Positions 52,728-62,442 of a stretch of 64,000 bases of DNA are shown in pieces. This DNA is from Flavobacterium aquidurense (GTDB lineage: Bacteria > Bacteroidota > Bacteroidia > Flavobacteriales > Flavobacteriaceae). The stretch is from positions 310,001-374,000 of the forward strand of contig NZ_JRLF01000015.1 in NCBI RefSeq assembly GCF_001404985.1. Direction: 5' to 3'. Numbering within the stretch: the first letter of the stretch is position 1; each line of letters opens with the position of its first letter. A program made the position numbers and the translations under genes. The notes under the pieces are model-generated. The model did not search any database, was not told where the DNA came from, and saw only the letters and a program-made list of their open reading frames with translations.

Positions 52728-54758
52728 ATGAAAAAAATATTATTAGTATTATTGTTAGTTACGAACGTTCTATTTAGTCAAAATAGTAATTCAATATGCG
52801 AAATACTAAACAAAATAAATGCAGTTATTCAGGAAGAACATATTAGACCAAAACCGGTGGACGATAGTTTATCGGTTTTTGTTTTTGACAATTTAATTAA
52901 TGAATTAGATCCTTCCAGAAACATATTATTTAAATCAGAATATAAAGAACTTGTTGATAAATATCGTACTAATCTGGATGATTTGATTCTGAGTAATGAT
53001 TGTAGTTTTCTCGCTGATATTACTGCCAAATATAAAAATGGGTTATTAAGAACTAAGGCTGTTCTGGAAAAAATCGAGAAAGAACCAATTGATTACAATA
53101 AAAAGGATACGATTAGATTTTATAAAAAATCCTTTGCTTTTTATCTTAAAAAAGAAGACCTGGAGAAAGTATGGTCAAAAAAAATACGCTATCAGATTCT
53201 CGACGAAATTGCAGAGACGAGTGACAATCTCGATTCGCTTAAAGCTAATTTTAGTTCGATTGAATCAAAGTCTAAAAACTTGATTGTATCAAATGAAATT
53301 TGCCGAATAAATACACTTTTAGAAACCAATACCAAGCAGGAAGAAAAGCTCTACAATTTTTTCTGTACGTATTTTGATCCTCATACTGCTTATTTTAGTG
53401 ATGATTCTAAAACAAGTTTTGTTGCTTCATTATCAAAAGAGCATTTGTCTCTGGGAATGACGGTTAACCTGAATGAAAAAAATGAAATTATCATAGCCGA
53501 AATTGATCCAAATGGTCCTGCGTATCAAACTGGACAAATTAAAAAAGGAGATCAGATTCTTTCAATATCCAATCAAAAGGAGACGTTGCAGGTTTCGTGT
53601 GCTTCTTTAGAATCTATTTCGACAATGATTTTATCCGAATCCAATAAAAGTATTACGCTTACTCTTAAACGAAATTCAGGTAAAAGCTTTGATGTTTATA
53701 TCGAAAAGCAAGTTATGAAGGATGAGGATAATTCTGTTTTTAGTTTCATAATTGGTAAAGACAGTAAAATTGGATATATAAAAATTCCTAGTTTCTACGC
53801 TGATTTAGACGGAAACAGCCGTAAAGGTTGTGCAGATGATGTTGCGCGTGAGGTCATGAAACTGGAAAGGGATAATATAAAAGGTCTTGTAATTGATTTA
53901 ATTGATAATGGCGGCGGATCTATGGAAGAGGCCATAAAACTTGCCGGAATGTTTATAGATTATGGTCCGCTTTCTATTGTTGTCGATAATAAACAAGGTA
54001 AATCTATTATCAATGATCCGTATAGAGGCTTGATTTACAAAGGTCCAATTGTAATTTTAGTGAATAGTAATACGGCATCTGCAAGCGAATTTTTCTCTTC
54101 TATATTACAAGATTATAACCGTGCATTACTATTGGGCAGCAATACATTGGGAAAAGCTACAATGCAAACCATTCTTTCGCTTGACGAAACTAAAAATACC
54201 GATTTTTTAAAAATCACGATTAATAAATTCTACAGGGTTACCGGAAAAAGCCACCAATATATTGGCGTAAAACCAGATGTAATTCTTCCTGAATTTTATG
54301 AAGGTGTATATCAAAAAGAAAGTGATTTTCCTACCGCTATTAAAAATGATAGTATTGAACCACTGCAAAAATTTAAACCTTACGTAAAAAGGGCTTTGAT
54401 CGATAAACTGGCTAAAAACAGCTCTGTAAGACTTGCTGATAATTATTTTTTTAATAATATAAAAAAGATCAACCTAAAAATCGATCAGCTTGTTAATACA
54501 CCAAAAGCGGAGATTCCGATGACATTGGATGCTATTTTTAAACAAAAGAAAATTGTAAATTCACTTTGGACAGAAATCAATACATTTAATGATGAAAACA
54601 ACCCTTTAGATGTTTATAATTCTACTGTAAATCAGTTTTTATTAGGTGCTTATCCTAATGATAAAACGATAAACCAATATCAAATCGATAATCTAAAAAC
54701 AAATCCGTACCTGAATGAAGCGGTGAATGTTATTAATGAGTTTAATGCGATGAAATAG
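52728..54758 (+). CDS. S41 (tail-specific/Prc-like) protease
   Basis: 676 residues with signal peptide (about 1-17, ending VLFSQ), so periplasmic. A helical N-terminal region (~20-230), a PDZ domain (~235-325, GPAYQTGQIKKGDQILSI), and the S41 core: NTASASEFF with the catalytic Ser451 and TLGKAT with Lys476, 25 residues apart as in E. coli Prc. The C-terminal part is helical. It trims C-termini of exported proteins. AKA Tsp-like; no Prc partner lipoprotein is adjacent. Monocistronic. Confidence 0.93.
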   Translation: MKKILLVLLLVTNVLFSQNSNSICEILNKINAVIQEEHIRPKPVDDSLSVFVFDNLINELDPSRNILFKSEYKELVDKYRTNLDDLILSNDCSFLADITAKYKNGLLRTKAVLEKIEKEPIDYNKKDTIRFYKKSFAFYLKKEDLEKVWSKKIRYQILDEIAETSDNLDSLKANFSSIESKSKNLIVSNEICRINTLLETNTKQEEKLYNFFCTYFDPHTAYFSDDSKTSFVASLSKEHLSLGMTVNLNEKNEIIIAEIDPNGPAYQTGQIKKGDQILSISNQKETLQVSCASLESISTMILSESNKSITLTLKRNSGKSFDVYIEKQVMKDEDNSVFSFIIGKDSKIGYIKIPSFYADLDGNSRKGCADDVAREVMKLERDNIKGLVIDLIDNGGGSMEEAIKLAGMFIDYGPLSIVVDNKQGKSIINDPYRGLIYKGPIVILVNSNTASASEFFSSILQDYNRALLLGSNTLGKATMQTILSLDETKNTDFLKITINKFYRVTGKSHQYIGVKPDVILPEFYEGVYQKESDFPTAIKNDSIEPLQKFKPYVKRALIDKLAKNSSVRLADNYFFNNIKKINLKIDQLVNTPKAEIPMTLDAIFKQKKIVNSLWTEINTFNDENNPLDVYNSTVNQFLLGAYPNDKTINQYQIDNLKTNPYLNEAVNVINEFNAMK

Positions 54759-54786
54759 ATTTTGGTTTCAGGTTTCAGATTTCAAT

Positions 54787-54820
54787 AAAAAGTTCAATTC
54801 ATGACGAATTGAACTTTTTA
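54787..54820 (+). terminator. Terminator after the S41 protease gene
   Basis: AAAAAGTTCAATTC / GAATTGAACTTTTTA, 5-nt loop. Confidence 0.85.
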
Positions 54821-54896
54821 TTTTATCGATTTTCTAATCTCTCTAACAAAAACCTGAAACCTGAAACCTGAAACAAAAAAAAAGAGTAGAATTGAT

Positions 54897-54927
54897 TTTG
54901 CAAAAATAAGGAATAACCGTATTTTTG
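54897..54927 (+). promoter_or_regulatory. Promoter of the YebC gene
   Basis: TTTG at 54897-54900, a 19-nt spacer, then TATTTTTG at 54920-54927 (perfect TAnnTTTG), 23 bp before the ATG. Confidence 0.6.
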
Positions 54928-54950
54928 CATCTCAAAACTAAAAATTAGAA

Positions 54951-55664
54951 ATGGGAAGAGCGTTCGAATTTAGAAAAGGAAGAAAAATGAAACGTTGGTC
55001 AGCAATGGCCAAAACATTTACCCGAATTGGTAAAGATATCGTTATGGCTGTTAAAGAAGGTGGTCCTAACCCAGATGCCAATTCTAGATTAAGAGCTGTA
55101 ATACAAAATGCAAAAGCCGCTAACATGCCTAAGGACAATGTAGAGCGCGCGATAAAAAATGCAAGCAATAAAGATACTGCCAACTATAAAGAGATTTTGT
55201 TTGAAGGATATGCTCCTCACGGAATTGCTATTTTGATTGAAACAGCATCTGACAACAATAATAGAACAGTAGCAAACATACGCAGTTACTTTAATAAATG
55301 TAACGGAACAATGGGAACTCAGGGTTCTGTTGAGTTTATGTTTGATCATACTTGTAATTTTAGAATTGCAAAAGGAAATCTTGATCCTGAAGAATTAGAA
55401 CTTGAACTAATTGATTTTGGTGCCGAAGAGGTTTTTGAAGACGAAGACGGAATCTTAATCTATGCGCCTTTTGGAAGTTTTGGTGCTTTGCAAAAAGAAC
55501 TTGAAAACAGAGGCTTAGAGATTTTATCTTCAGGTTTTGAGCGTATTCCGCAAATTACCAAAGAACTAAACGAAGCTCAAATCGCTGACGTTGAAAAATT
55601 AATCGAAAAAATTGAAGAAGATGATGACGTTATGAACGTTTATCATACAATGCAGGAAGCATAA
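54951..55664 (+). CDS. YebC/PmpR-family protein
   Basis: 237 residues. The N-terminal MGRAFEFRKGRKMKRWSAMA and KTFTRIGKDIVMAVKEGGPN, LRAVIQNAKAANMPKDNVER are YebC-typical, as is the EGYAPHGIAILIE segment. The family was described as transcriptional regulators; some members are now known to help ribosomes through proline stretches. Which role applies here is not clear from sequence. Monocistronic. Confidence 0.95.
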   Translation: MGRAFEFRKGRKMKRWSAMAKTFTRIGKDIVMAVKEGGPNPDANSRLRAVIQNAKAANMPKDNVERAIKNASNKDTANYKEILFEGYAPHGIAILIETASDNNNRTVANIRSYFNKCNGTMGTQGSVEFMFDHTCNFRIAKGNLDPEELELELIDFGAEEVFEDEDGILIYAPFGSFGALQKELENRGLEILSSGFERIPQITKELNEAQIADVEKLIEKIEEDDDVMNVYHTMQEA

Positions 55665-55686
55665 TATTCTTGATATTGACATATAT

Positions 55687-55713
55687 AAGCTCTGAAATTT
55701 TCAGGGCTTTTTT
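55687..55713 (+). terminator. Terminator after the YebC gene
   Basis: AAGCTCTGAAA / TTTCAGGGCTT with one G-U pair, then T-run. Confidence 0.8.
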
Positions 55714-55913
55714 GTTTTAGTACCTGAAGAAGGCTTTTTGATTATTTAGAAACTAATTATACGTTATTCAAACTTTATTTTAAACCAAATTAGTTTAAAG
55801 ATGTAAAATAGAGAATAAATACTAAAATGATTAATAGTTCACCTCACACACTTTTACACTGTTCATATACACTCTAAATAGCTTATAAAGCCTTTAAAAC
55901 AGACATTATCGCC

Positions 55914-55921
55914 TATATTTG
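55914..55921 (+). promoter_or_regulatory. -7 box of the small lipoprotein gene
   Basis: TATATTTG, perfect TAnnTTTG, 33 bp before the ATG. Confidence 0.5.
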
Positions 55922-55953
55922 TAAATTCCAAAAACTAAAACTAAATATAATTT

Positions 55954-56169
55954 ATGAATAAATCGAGATATACAAAAGCTGCCGTAATTATTATGGTAAT
56001 TCTATTTGTGGCTATTAGTGTTTTAAGCTGTAGTACACATGTTCACAGCAGTAACAATAGCAGTAGCAGTAATAGCAGCAATAAAAAGATACCGCCAGGA
56101 CAAGCAAAAAAAATGTCCGGAAGCAAAAGCGCTAAAGCATATGCACCTGGACAACAGAAAAAACAATAA
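55954..56169 (+). CDS. Small lipoprotein with PPGQAKK...APGQ motif
   Basis: 71 residues. A membrane/lipoprotein signal (AAVIIMVILFVAISVLSC, Cys27) is followed by a Ser/Asn linker (SSNNSSSSNSSN) and a basic tail KKIPPGQAKKMSGSKSAKAY ending APGQ. Small Bacteroidota lipoproteins with this tail are sometimes labelled 'quinol oxidase subunit 4', for which I see no evidence. Own promoter and terminator, so it is a real gene. Function unknown. Confidence 0.85.
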   Translation: MNKSRYTKAAVIIMVILFVAISVLSCSTHVHSSNNSSSSNSSNKKIPPGQAKKMSGSKSAKAYAPGQQKKQ

Positions 56170-56172
56170 ATC

Positions 56173-56210
56173 AAAAAGCCTTCTAAAATATAATTTTTAG
56201 AAGGCTTTTA
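56173..56210 (+). terminator. Terminator after the small lipoprotein gene
   Basis: AAAAGCCTTCTAAAA / TTTTAGAAGGCTTTT, 7-nt loop; may also serve the convergent LamG gene ending at 56248. Confidence 0.9.
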
Positions 56211-56247
56211 CCATTTAGAAATTGTAATATATAAATAAAATTGGAAG

Positions 56248-57162
56248 TTATTTTTTTGCGGGGTTATTGCTTACTTTCAATAAATAAGTCCCTTCTGGCA
56301 AATCGCCAATGTTAGTAGCATTCGCTCCTACTACTTTTGTACCTTGTGAGAAAACCTCAACAATTTTAGAACCTGTATTTGTTTCAGATGCAGTTCCTGT
56401 TTTTGCAGGTACTTTTGCAGCAACTACAGTTTTTACAGGTGCCGGAGCAACTACTTTTTTAGCAGGACTTGAAGCCTGAACAGTTTCTGTTACTGCTGCA
56501 CCAGTTGGTTTCGAACTGTTATACGATTCCATAACCTGTTCGTCTGTCATGGCCACATTATATATTTTAAGATCATCTACATCTGCATTAATCCCAACTG
56601 TACCGTTTAATGCTCCTAACCTAAGAATATAACCTTTAGTTAAACGAGAAATTCCGTCAGCAGATTTTAATAATTCTCCGTTACGATACACTTTTGAGTG
56701 AGTGCCATCATAAGTAATACTATATTGATACCAAACCTCTCTTGAAAGCGGAACGGATACTATAACATTGTTTGTATCACCCCAACCCACTAAACTTAAG
56801 TCTGAATTACCTCCAGATGCTGCTTGTTGTAATAAACCAAAATACTGCGAATTTACAGCGCCGCCATATCCCAAAATATAATTTACTGAGGTAATAGCAT
56901 TAAACTTAACCCATATCGATATTGATCTTGGTTTGTTATCCTGCGGAAGATCGCCAACTACACCTTGCAAAACTTTATTTGTGAGGCGTTGGGCTCCTTT
57001 AGCAACTCCCATTCTGTCATTTACAAAATTAGGTGTACCTAAAAGCGAAATCGAATTATCGGCATTATTTAAAGTCCCGTTAAAATTGAATTCCTGGACT
57101 GGATTTTGGGCATTAGTAATTAAAAAACTTACAAACATTAATGTCAGTAATAATTTTTTCAT
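56248..57162 (-). CDS. LamG-domain exported protein with probable T9SS C-terminal sorting tail
   Basis: 304 residues with signal peptide (about 1-18, ending ITNAQ). Residues ~20-215 form a LamG/concanavalin-like domain (RSISIWVKFNAITSVNYILG; ADVDDLKIYNVAMTDEQV). A Pro/Ala/Val-rich linker (~220-265) follows, and the end, KIVEVFSQGTKVVGANATN followed by IGDLPEGTYLLKV, resembles the type A sorting domain of the type IX secretion system, with a basic final KK. It is predicted to be exported across the outer membrane and attached at the surface; the binding target is unknown. Confidence 0.82.
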   Translation of the reverse strand: MKKLLLTLMFVSFLITNAQNPVQEFNFNGTLNNADNSISLLGTPNFVNDRMGVAKGAQRLTNKVLQGVVGDLPQDNKPRSISIWVKFNAITSVNYILGYGGAVNSQYFGLLQQAASGGNSDLSLVGWGDTNNVIVSVPLSREVWYQYSITYDGTHSKVYRNGELLKSADGISRLTKGYILRLGALNGTVGINADVDDLKIYNVAMTDEQVMESYNSSKPTGAAVTETVQASSPAKKVVAPAPVKTVVAAKVPAKTGTASETNTGSKIVEVFSQGTKVVGANATNIGDLPEGTYLLKVSNNPAKK

Positions 57163-57514
57163 ATGGACAGATTTTAGGGTATTTAGAAAAGCGCATTTAA
57201 GAACACTAATCTATATTATAATATGTATGAGCAAAAATTTATTCGGTAACAAACCTAAATAACCGTTAAATAACCAAAATTGATGATTATATCCTCTTAA
57301 TTAAATTTAGTTATACTTTTATAAATTTTGTTAAAACTATAAATTTAATTCAATACTACAAAAAATTTATCACTAATAAATACAGTATTCTTATCAAAAT
57401 TAACAATAAACGCAGTCAATAAATTTTATTGCCCAGATTTGTAAAAACATTTTTACAAAAAAAAACTCCATTCGTAAAACGAATGGAGTTGTATATCTAA
57501 AAGTAACTTAAAAT
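57163..57514. other. 352-bp spacer between the LamG and cysteine-synthase-like genes
   Basis: AT-rich sequence with the promoter region of the LamG gene and, at its right end, the terminator of the cysteine-synthase-like gene (57456-57490). No gene found. Confidence 0.6.
57456..57490 (-). terminator. Terminator of the cysteine-synthase-like gene
   Basis: AACTCCATTCG / CGAATGGAGTT, 5-nt loop, with an A-tract on the plus strand (T-tract on the minus strand). Confidence 0.85.
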
Positions 57515-58555
57515 TTACTTTACAAATTCTATTTTTTGAACCTCTTCTTCATTGACACTGTCAAAGAAACCTTGTTCGTTCATCCAGTCATCGCTAAATA
57601 CTTTACTCATATAACGTGATCCATGATCTGGAAAAATTGCGATAATATTACTTTCTTTAGTAAATTCGCCTTCTTCTGCATATTGTTTAATTGCCTGCAT
57701 TACTGCTCCGGAAGTATATCCTACAAACAAACCTTCTTTTCTGGTAATCTCTCTGGCAGAGTGAGCACTTTCTTCATCCGTTACTTTGATGAATTTATCG
57801 ATAATATCGAAATCTGTAGCAGATGGGATCAGGTTTTTACCTAAACCTTCTATTCGATACGGATAAATTTCTTTGTTATCGAATTCTCTTGTTTCGTGGT
57901 ATTTTTTTAATACGGACCCAAAAGCATCGACACCTAGAATTCTAATATTTGGATTTTGCTCTTTTAAGAATTTTGCAGTTCCGGAAATTGTTCCTCCAGT
58001 TCCGCTACAAGCCACAAGATGTGTGATTTGTCCTTTTGTCTGTTCCCAAATTTCAGGACCTGTAGTGTTATAGTGTGCATCAATATTTAATTGATTAAAA
58101 TACTGATTGATGTAAACTGAGCCTTTTGTTTCTTCGTGCAATCGTTTGGCGACATTGTAGTAAGATCTCTCATCATCTGCAGACACGTGGGCGGGGCAAA
58201 CATATACCTTTGCTCCTAAACTTCTCAGCATGTCAATTTTATCTTTAGATGATTTTGAGCTTACGGCCAAAATACAGTTGTACCCTTTTATAATACTTAC
58301 CATTGCCAAACTAAAACCCGTATTACCGGATGTGGTTTCAATGATAGTATCACCTGGTGTTAAGATTCCTTTTTTCTCAGCTTCTTCAATAATATATAAC
58401 GCTATTCTATCTTTCGAGGAATGTCCCGGATTAAAAGCTTCTACCTTTGCGTAGAAATTACCTTCTAACTCTTCGGTAATTTTATTTAGTTTAATAAGTG
58501 GGGTATTACCTATTAACTCTAAAACATTATTATAAGCGTTTATTTCTTCTTTCAT
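57515..58555 (-). CDS. PLP-dependent cysteine synthase family protein
   Basis: 346 residues from ATG 58555. Fold-type II PLP enzyme: NTPLIKL, then the PLP Lys in FNPGHSSKDRIALYI, TSGNTGFSLAMVS and ACSGTGGTISGTAKFL for PLP phosphate binding. It may act as a cysteine synthase, or as a cystathionine beta-synthase without CBS domains. A start eight codons upstream (58579) is also possible. A -7 box (TAAATTTG, minus strand, at 58603-58610) supports both starts. Confidence 0.9.
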   Translation of the reverse strand: MKEEINAYNNVLELIGNTPLIKLNKITEELEGNFYAKVEAFNPGHSSKDRIALYIIEEAEKKGILTPGDTIIETTSGNTGFSLAMVSIIKGYNCILAVSSKSSKDKIDMLRSLGAKVYVCPAHVSADDERSYYNVAKRLHEETKGSVYINQYFNQLNIDAHYNTTGPEIWEQTKGQITHLVACSGTGGTISGTAKFLKEQNPNIRILGVDAFGSVLKKYHETREFDNKEIYPYRIEGLGKNLIPSATDFDIIDKFIKVTDEESAHSAREITRKEGLFVGYTSGAVMQAIKQYAEEGEFTKESNIIAIFPDHGSRYMSKVFSDDWMNEQGFFDSVNEEEVQKIEFVK

Positions 58556-58602
58556 AAAAAAATAGTTAATCAAAGGCATTTTTAAATAACCTTGATAGGT
58601 TG

Positions 58603-58610
58603 CAAATTTA
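58603..58610 (-). promoter_or_regulatory. -7 box of the cysteine-synthase-like gene
   Basis: TAAATTTG on the minus strand, perfect TAnnTTTG, lying in the gap between this gene and the S9 peptidase gene. Confidence 0.5.
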
Positions 58611-58625
58611 ACAAAAAATTTCTAA

Positions 58626-60761
58626 TTAGCTTTTAATTTTTTCTAAATCTAATAAAAAACTAAATTCCTTTGCTAAGTCTTTTAAAGCCTCAAAACGTCC
58701 AGAAGCTCCACCATGTCCTGCATCCATATTAGTATCTAAAAATAAAAGATTATTATTTGTTTTTAGATTCCTCAATTTCGCTACCCATTTAGCTGGCTCC
58801 CAATACTGTACCTGCGAATCATGTAATCCTGTAGAAACATACATGTTAGGATAGTTTTGCGCTTTTACATTATCATACGGTGAGTATGATAACATATAAT
58901 CGTAATATTTTTTATTATTTGGGTTTCCCCATTCGTCATATTCTCCGGTTGTCAACGGAATACTGTCGTCCAGCATAGTTGTAATAACATCTACAAAAGG
59001 CACCTGAGCAATAACTCCTCTATATAATTCCGGGGCTTCGTTTACGATAACTCCCATTAAAAGTCCTCCTGCAGATCCTCCTTCAGCATATAAATGTTCA
59101 GGAGATGTGTAATTTTCGTTTATTACAAATTTAGAGCAATCGATGAAATCTGTAAAGGTATTTTTCTTTTTTAACAGTTTTCCATCTTCATACCATTGTC
59201 TTCCCAAGTCTTCTCCTCCTCTAATATGGGCGATTGCATAAATAAATCCACGATCCAGAAGTGAAAGTCGTGTCGACGAAAAATACGTATCCATTGTGAT
59301 TCCGTATGAACCATAAGCGTAAAGTAATAACGGATTTTTACCATTTTTATTTAATCCCTTACGATAAATCATCGAAATTGGCACTTTTACACCATCTCTG
59401 GCTATTGCCCAAACACGCTCTTCGATATAATTTTCTTTATCAAATTTTCCGCCTAAAACCTGTTGTTCTTTTAAGATCTCTTTGGTTTTAGTTTTCATAT
59501 TAAAATCAATTACAGACGAAGGTGTTGCAAGCGATTGATAACTGTAACGTAAAACATCAGTATCAAAATCAATATTTGTTGTTGTGTAAGCATTATAGGT
59601 TTCACTGCCAAAAGGCAAATAATAGTCTGCATCGCCGCTCCATGGCATAATACGAATATGATTTAAACCGTTTGAGCGCTCTTCAACTACTAAATAGTTT
59701 TTGAAAATTTCGATATCTTCTAATAAAACATCTTCTCTATGCGGAATAAGATCTACCCAGTTTTTCTTTCCTGTTTTATTTTCAGGCGTTTTCATCAACT
59801 TAAAATTGGTCGCCTTGTCTTTATTGGTTAAAATATAAAAAGAGTCCTCAAAATGAGAAATACTATACTCTAAACCACGAACACGAGGCTGAAACACTTC
59901 AAATTCACCATCAGCATTATCAGAATTCAAAATTCTGTATTCAGTCGTTAAAGTACTTCCTGAACCAATAACAATATATTTTCTTGATTTTTCTTTGCTT
60001 ACAGAAACATTAAAAGTATCATCAGTTTCATTAAAAACTAATATATCAGCAGCGGAATCTGTATTAAGTTTATGCCTAAAAACTTTATCAGCTCTTAAAG
60101 TAACTTCATCCTGCCTGGTATAAAAAACAGTTTTATTATCATTTGCCCAAACTGATCCTCCTGTAGCATTTTCGATTTTATCAGATAGAATTTCACCTGT
60201 TTCTAAGTTTTTAAACTGAATGGTATAAATTCTTCTTCCCACAATATCAACTCCAAAACTGGCAAATTTGTTATCCGGACTCACACTTAAACCTCCCAGT
60301 TTAAAATAAGCATGTCCTTTTGCCAATTCATTACAATTAAACATAATTTCTTCATCTGCAGAAAGGCTTCCTTTTTTTCTGGAAAATATAGGATAATCCT
60401 GACCGGTTTCAAAACGAGTAATATAATAGTATCCATTATAAAAATAAGGCACAGAGGAATCATCTTCTTTAATCCTGCCTTTCATTTCCTCATACAAACT
60501 TTCCTGAAGGGCTTTTGTGTGGGATGTCATGTCCTGATAATATGAATTCTCCTGATTTAAATAATTGATAACTTCAGGATTTTCCCGGTCGTTAAGCCAA
60601 AAATAATTATCGACTCTGGTTTCTTTATGTTTTTTTAATGATTTTGGAATTTCTTTGGCTTGTGGGGCCATTATATCGTTTTGCATTGATTGAGCATTAG
60701 TTTTTAAATACGAAGGAGCAAAAATACTACAAAGACAACAGAACCAAATTAATTTTTTCAT
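58626..60761 (-). CDS. S9-family prolyl oligopeptidase (protease II-like)
   Basis: 711 residues from ATG 60761 (MKKLIWFCCLCSIFAPSYLK signal peptide, ending TNAQ); a TTG seven codons upstream is rejected. The N-terminal beta-propeller (~45-430) is followed by the alpha/beta-hydrolase with catalytic Ser in AEGGSAGGLLMG and His in DAGHGGASGRFE. It cleaves short peptides after proline or basic residues and is exported. Divergent from ybaB with 67 bp between starts. Confidence 0.93.
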   Translation of the reverse strand: MKKLIWFCCLCSIFAPSYLKTNAQSMQNDIMAPQAKEIPKSLKKHKETRVDNYFWLNDRENPEVINYLNQENSYYQDMTSHTKALQESLYEEMKGRIKEDDSSVPYFYNGYYYITRFETGQDYPIFSRKKGSLSADEEIMFNCNELAKGHAYFKLGGLSVSPDNKFASFGVDIVGRRIYTIQFKNLETGEILSDKIENATGGSVWANDNKTVFYTRQDEVTLRADKVFRHKLNTDSAADILVFNETDDTFNVSVSKEKSRKYIVIGSGSTLTTEYRILNSDNADGEFEVFQPRVRGLEYSISHFEDSFYILTNKDKATNFKLMKTPENKTGKKNWVDLIPHREDVLLEDIEIFKNYLVVEERSNGLNHIRIMPWSGDADYYLPFGSETYNAYTTTNIDFDTDVLRYSYQSLATPSSVIDFNMKTKTKEILKEQQVLGGKFDKENYIEERVWAIARDGVKVPISMIYRKGLNKNGKNPLLLYAYGSYGITMDTYFSSTRLSLLDRGFIYAIAHIRGGEDLGRQWYEDGKLLKKKNTFTDFIDCSKFVINENYTSPEHLYAEGGSAGGLLMGVIVNEAPELYRGVIAQVPFVDVITTMLDDSIPLTTGEYDEWGNPNNKKYYDYMLSYSPYDNVKAQNYPNMYVSTGLHDSQVQYWEPAKWVAKLRNLKTNNNLLFLDTNMDAGHGGASGRFEALKDLAKEFSFLLDLEKIKS

Positions 60762-60772
60762 AAAATATTCTA

Positions 60773-60802
60773 TTGTTATCAAACAGCAATATACTAATTT
60801 TG
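60773..60802 (+). promoter_or_regulatory. Promoter of the YbaB gene
   Basis: TTG at 60773-60775, a 19-nt spacer, and TAATTTTG at 60795-60802 (perfect TAnnTTTG), 26 bp before the ATG. It begins just upstream of the divergent S9 peptidase start at 60761, outside that gene. Confidence 0.6.
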
Positions 60803-60828
60803 TATGAAATAATTTAAAATCAACAAAA

Positions 60829-61149
60829 ATGGATTTAATGGGAATGATGGGTAAACTTAAAGAAACCCAACAAAAAATTGAAGATACAAAAAAGCGTCTT
60901 GATACTGTTTTGATTGATGAACAAAGCGCTGACGGATTATTAAAAGTAACATTAACTGCAAATAGAAAGGTAAAATCAATCTCTATTGACGACTCTTTAC
61001 TTGAAGATAAAGAACAATTGGAAGATTATTTAATCGTAACATTAAATAAAGCTATTGAAAAAGCTACTAGCGTTAATGAACAAGAACTTGACGCTGTTGC
61101 AAAAATGGATATGCCAATGATTCCTGGAATGGATAATTTGTTTAAGTAA
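60829..61149 (+). CDS. YbaB/EbfC nucleoid-associated protein
   Basis: 106 residues. MDLMGMMGKLKETQQKIEDT, then LLKVTLTANRKVKSISID, match YbaB, a small dimeric DNA-binding protein. In many bacteria it is paired with dnaX-recR, but here it stands alone, divergent from an S9 peptidase. Confidence 0.93.
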   Translation: MDLMGMMGKLKETQQKIEDTKKRLDTVLIDEQSADGLLKVTLTANRKVKSISIDDSLLEDKEQLEDYLIVTLNKAIEKATSVNEQELDAVAKMDMPMIPGMDNLFK

Positions 61150-61212
61150 GCTGCAAAGCTTCTGATGCACAAAGGTTCAAAGGTTTTATTTTGTAAACCT
61201 GAACATTCTAAT

Positions 61213-61244
61213 AAAAAAAGACGCACAATTGTGCGTCTTTTTTT
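61213..61244. terminator. Bidirectional terminator between YbaB and threonine aldolase genes
   Basis: A perfect 16-bp palindrome (AAAAAAAGACGCACAA / its complement) with A and T tracts, between convergent genes. Confidence 0.9.
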
Positions 61245-61269
61245 TAATCTTGTCCCTCTGAAACTTTTT

Positions 61270-62289
61270 CTAAAATTTTTGCAACGTCTCCAAAACATAC
61301 GTATGCATTACTTCCTTATAATCTAAATGCGTTACAAGTCTAAGTTTATTATGTCCCATAGAACTTATCAGAATATTTTTCTGTTTCAATTTTTCAATCA
61401 AAAGCTGATCGCTGTAACCCTCTGCAAGTGAGAAAATCAAAATATTAGTTTCGACAGGTTCAATTGCAGACACCCATGGTTTTGTACTTAAAACAGCTGC
61501 AATTTCTTTGGCACGCCTGTGATCTTCGGCTAATCTTTCTATATTATTTGCTAAAGCATATAATCCGGCCGCAGCCAAATAACCAACCTGACGCATTCCC
61601 CCGCCAAGTATCTTCCTGATCCTCAACGCCCTGTGAATATCAGCTTTACTTCCTAACAAAACAGAACCTATTGGCGCACCCAATCCTTTTGACAAACAAA
61701 CCGAAATTGTGTCGAAAATAGCCCCAAATTCTTTAGGATTTTGCCTTTTAGCCACTAATGCATTCCAAATTCTGGCTCCATCAAGATGGAATTTCAAATT
61801 ATTTGCATCGCAAACTTTTTTTATTTCCTTTAAATCATCTAATTCATAACATGCACCGCCACCTTTATTGGTAGTATTTTCTACACAAACCAAACTCGTT
61901 AACGGACTATGGTAAAACTCCGGATCATTAATCGCGGCGGCAACCTGACTTGCAGTTATCATACCTCGGTCACCGTCTAATAAACAACATGAAACACCGC
62001 TGTTAAAAGAAACTCCGCCTCCTTCATAATTATAAACATGTGCATATTTATCAGCAATTAATTGCTCTCCGGGCTGTGTATGTAATTTAATCGCAGTTTG
62101 GTTAGCCATAGTTCCTGATGGAAAAAAAAGTCCTGCTTCCATACCAAAAAACTCAGCCACTCTGGTCTCTAATTCGATAACCGTAGGATCTTGCCTGTAT
62201 ACATCATCGCCAACATGCGCATTAAACATATACTGCAACATTTCGTATGTAGGTTTGGTAATAGTATCGCTAATTAAATTTATTTCCAT
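61270..62289 (-). CDS. ltaE: Low-specificity threonine aldolase (GntG-type)
   Basis: 339 residues, PLP fold-type I. It splits L-threonine/allo-threonine to glycine and acetaldehyde. NLISDTITKPTYEMLQYMFN, then HVGDDVYRQDPTVIELE at the N-terminus, LVCVENTTNKGGGACYELDD, KFHLDGARIWNA and the PLP Lys in SVCLSKGLGAPIGSVLLGS are diagnostic. It works on the same amino acid the thr operon makes. Divergent from prfB with 153 bp between. Confidence 0.95.
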   Translation of the reverse strand: MEINLISDTITKPTYEMLQYMFNAHVGDDVYRQDPTVIELETRVAEFFGMEAGLFFPSGTMANQTAIKLHTQPGEQLIADKYAHVYNYEGGGVSFNSGVSCCLLDGDRGMITASQVAAAINDPEFYHSPLTSLVCVENTTNKGGGACYELDDLKEIKKVCDANNLKFHLDGARIWNALVAKRQNPKEFGAIFDTISVCLSKGLGAPIGSVLLGSKADIHRALRIRKILGGGMRQVGYLAAAGLYALANNIERLAEDHRRAKEIAAVLSTKPWVSAIEPVETNILIFSLAEGYSDQLLIEKLKQKNILISSMGHNKLRLVTHLDYKEVMHTYVLETLQKF

Positions 62290-62442
62290 ATTCTAAAAAC
62301 TATATCTTATTTTTGTACAGCAAAATTACGTATTACTGTTTGTTAATTTTTGCAAGTTTCATTAAATTTTAACTTGCGAATTACAATACAACCAAATTAA
62401 CGTAATATTTATAAAAATCATATAAAAAACTACTATTAATTT

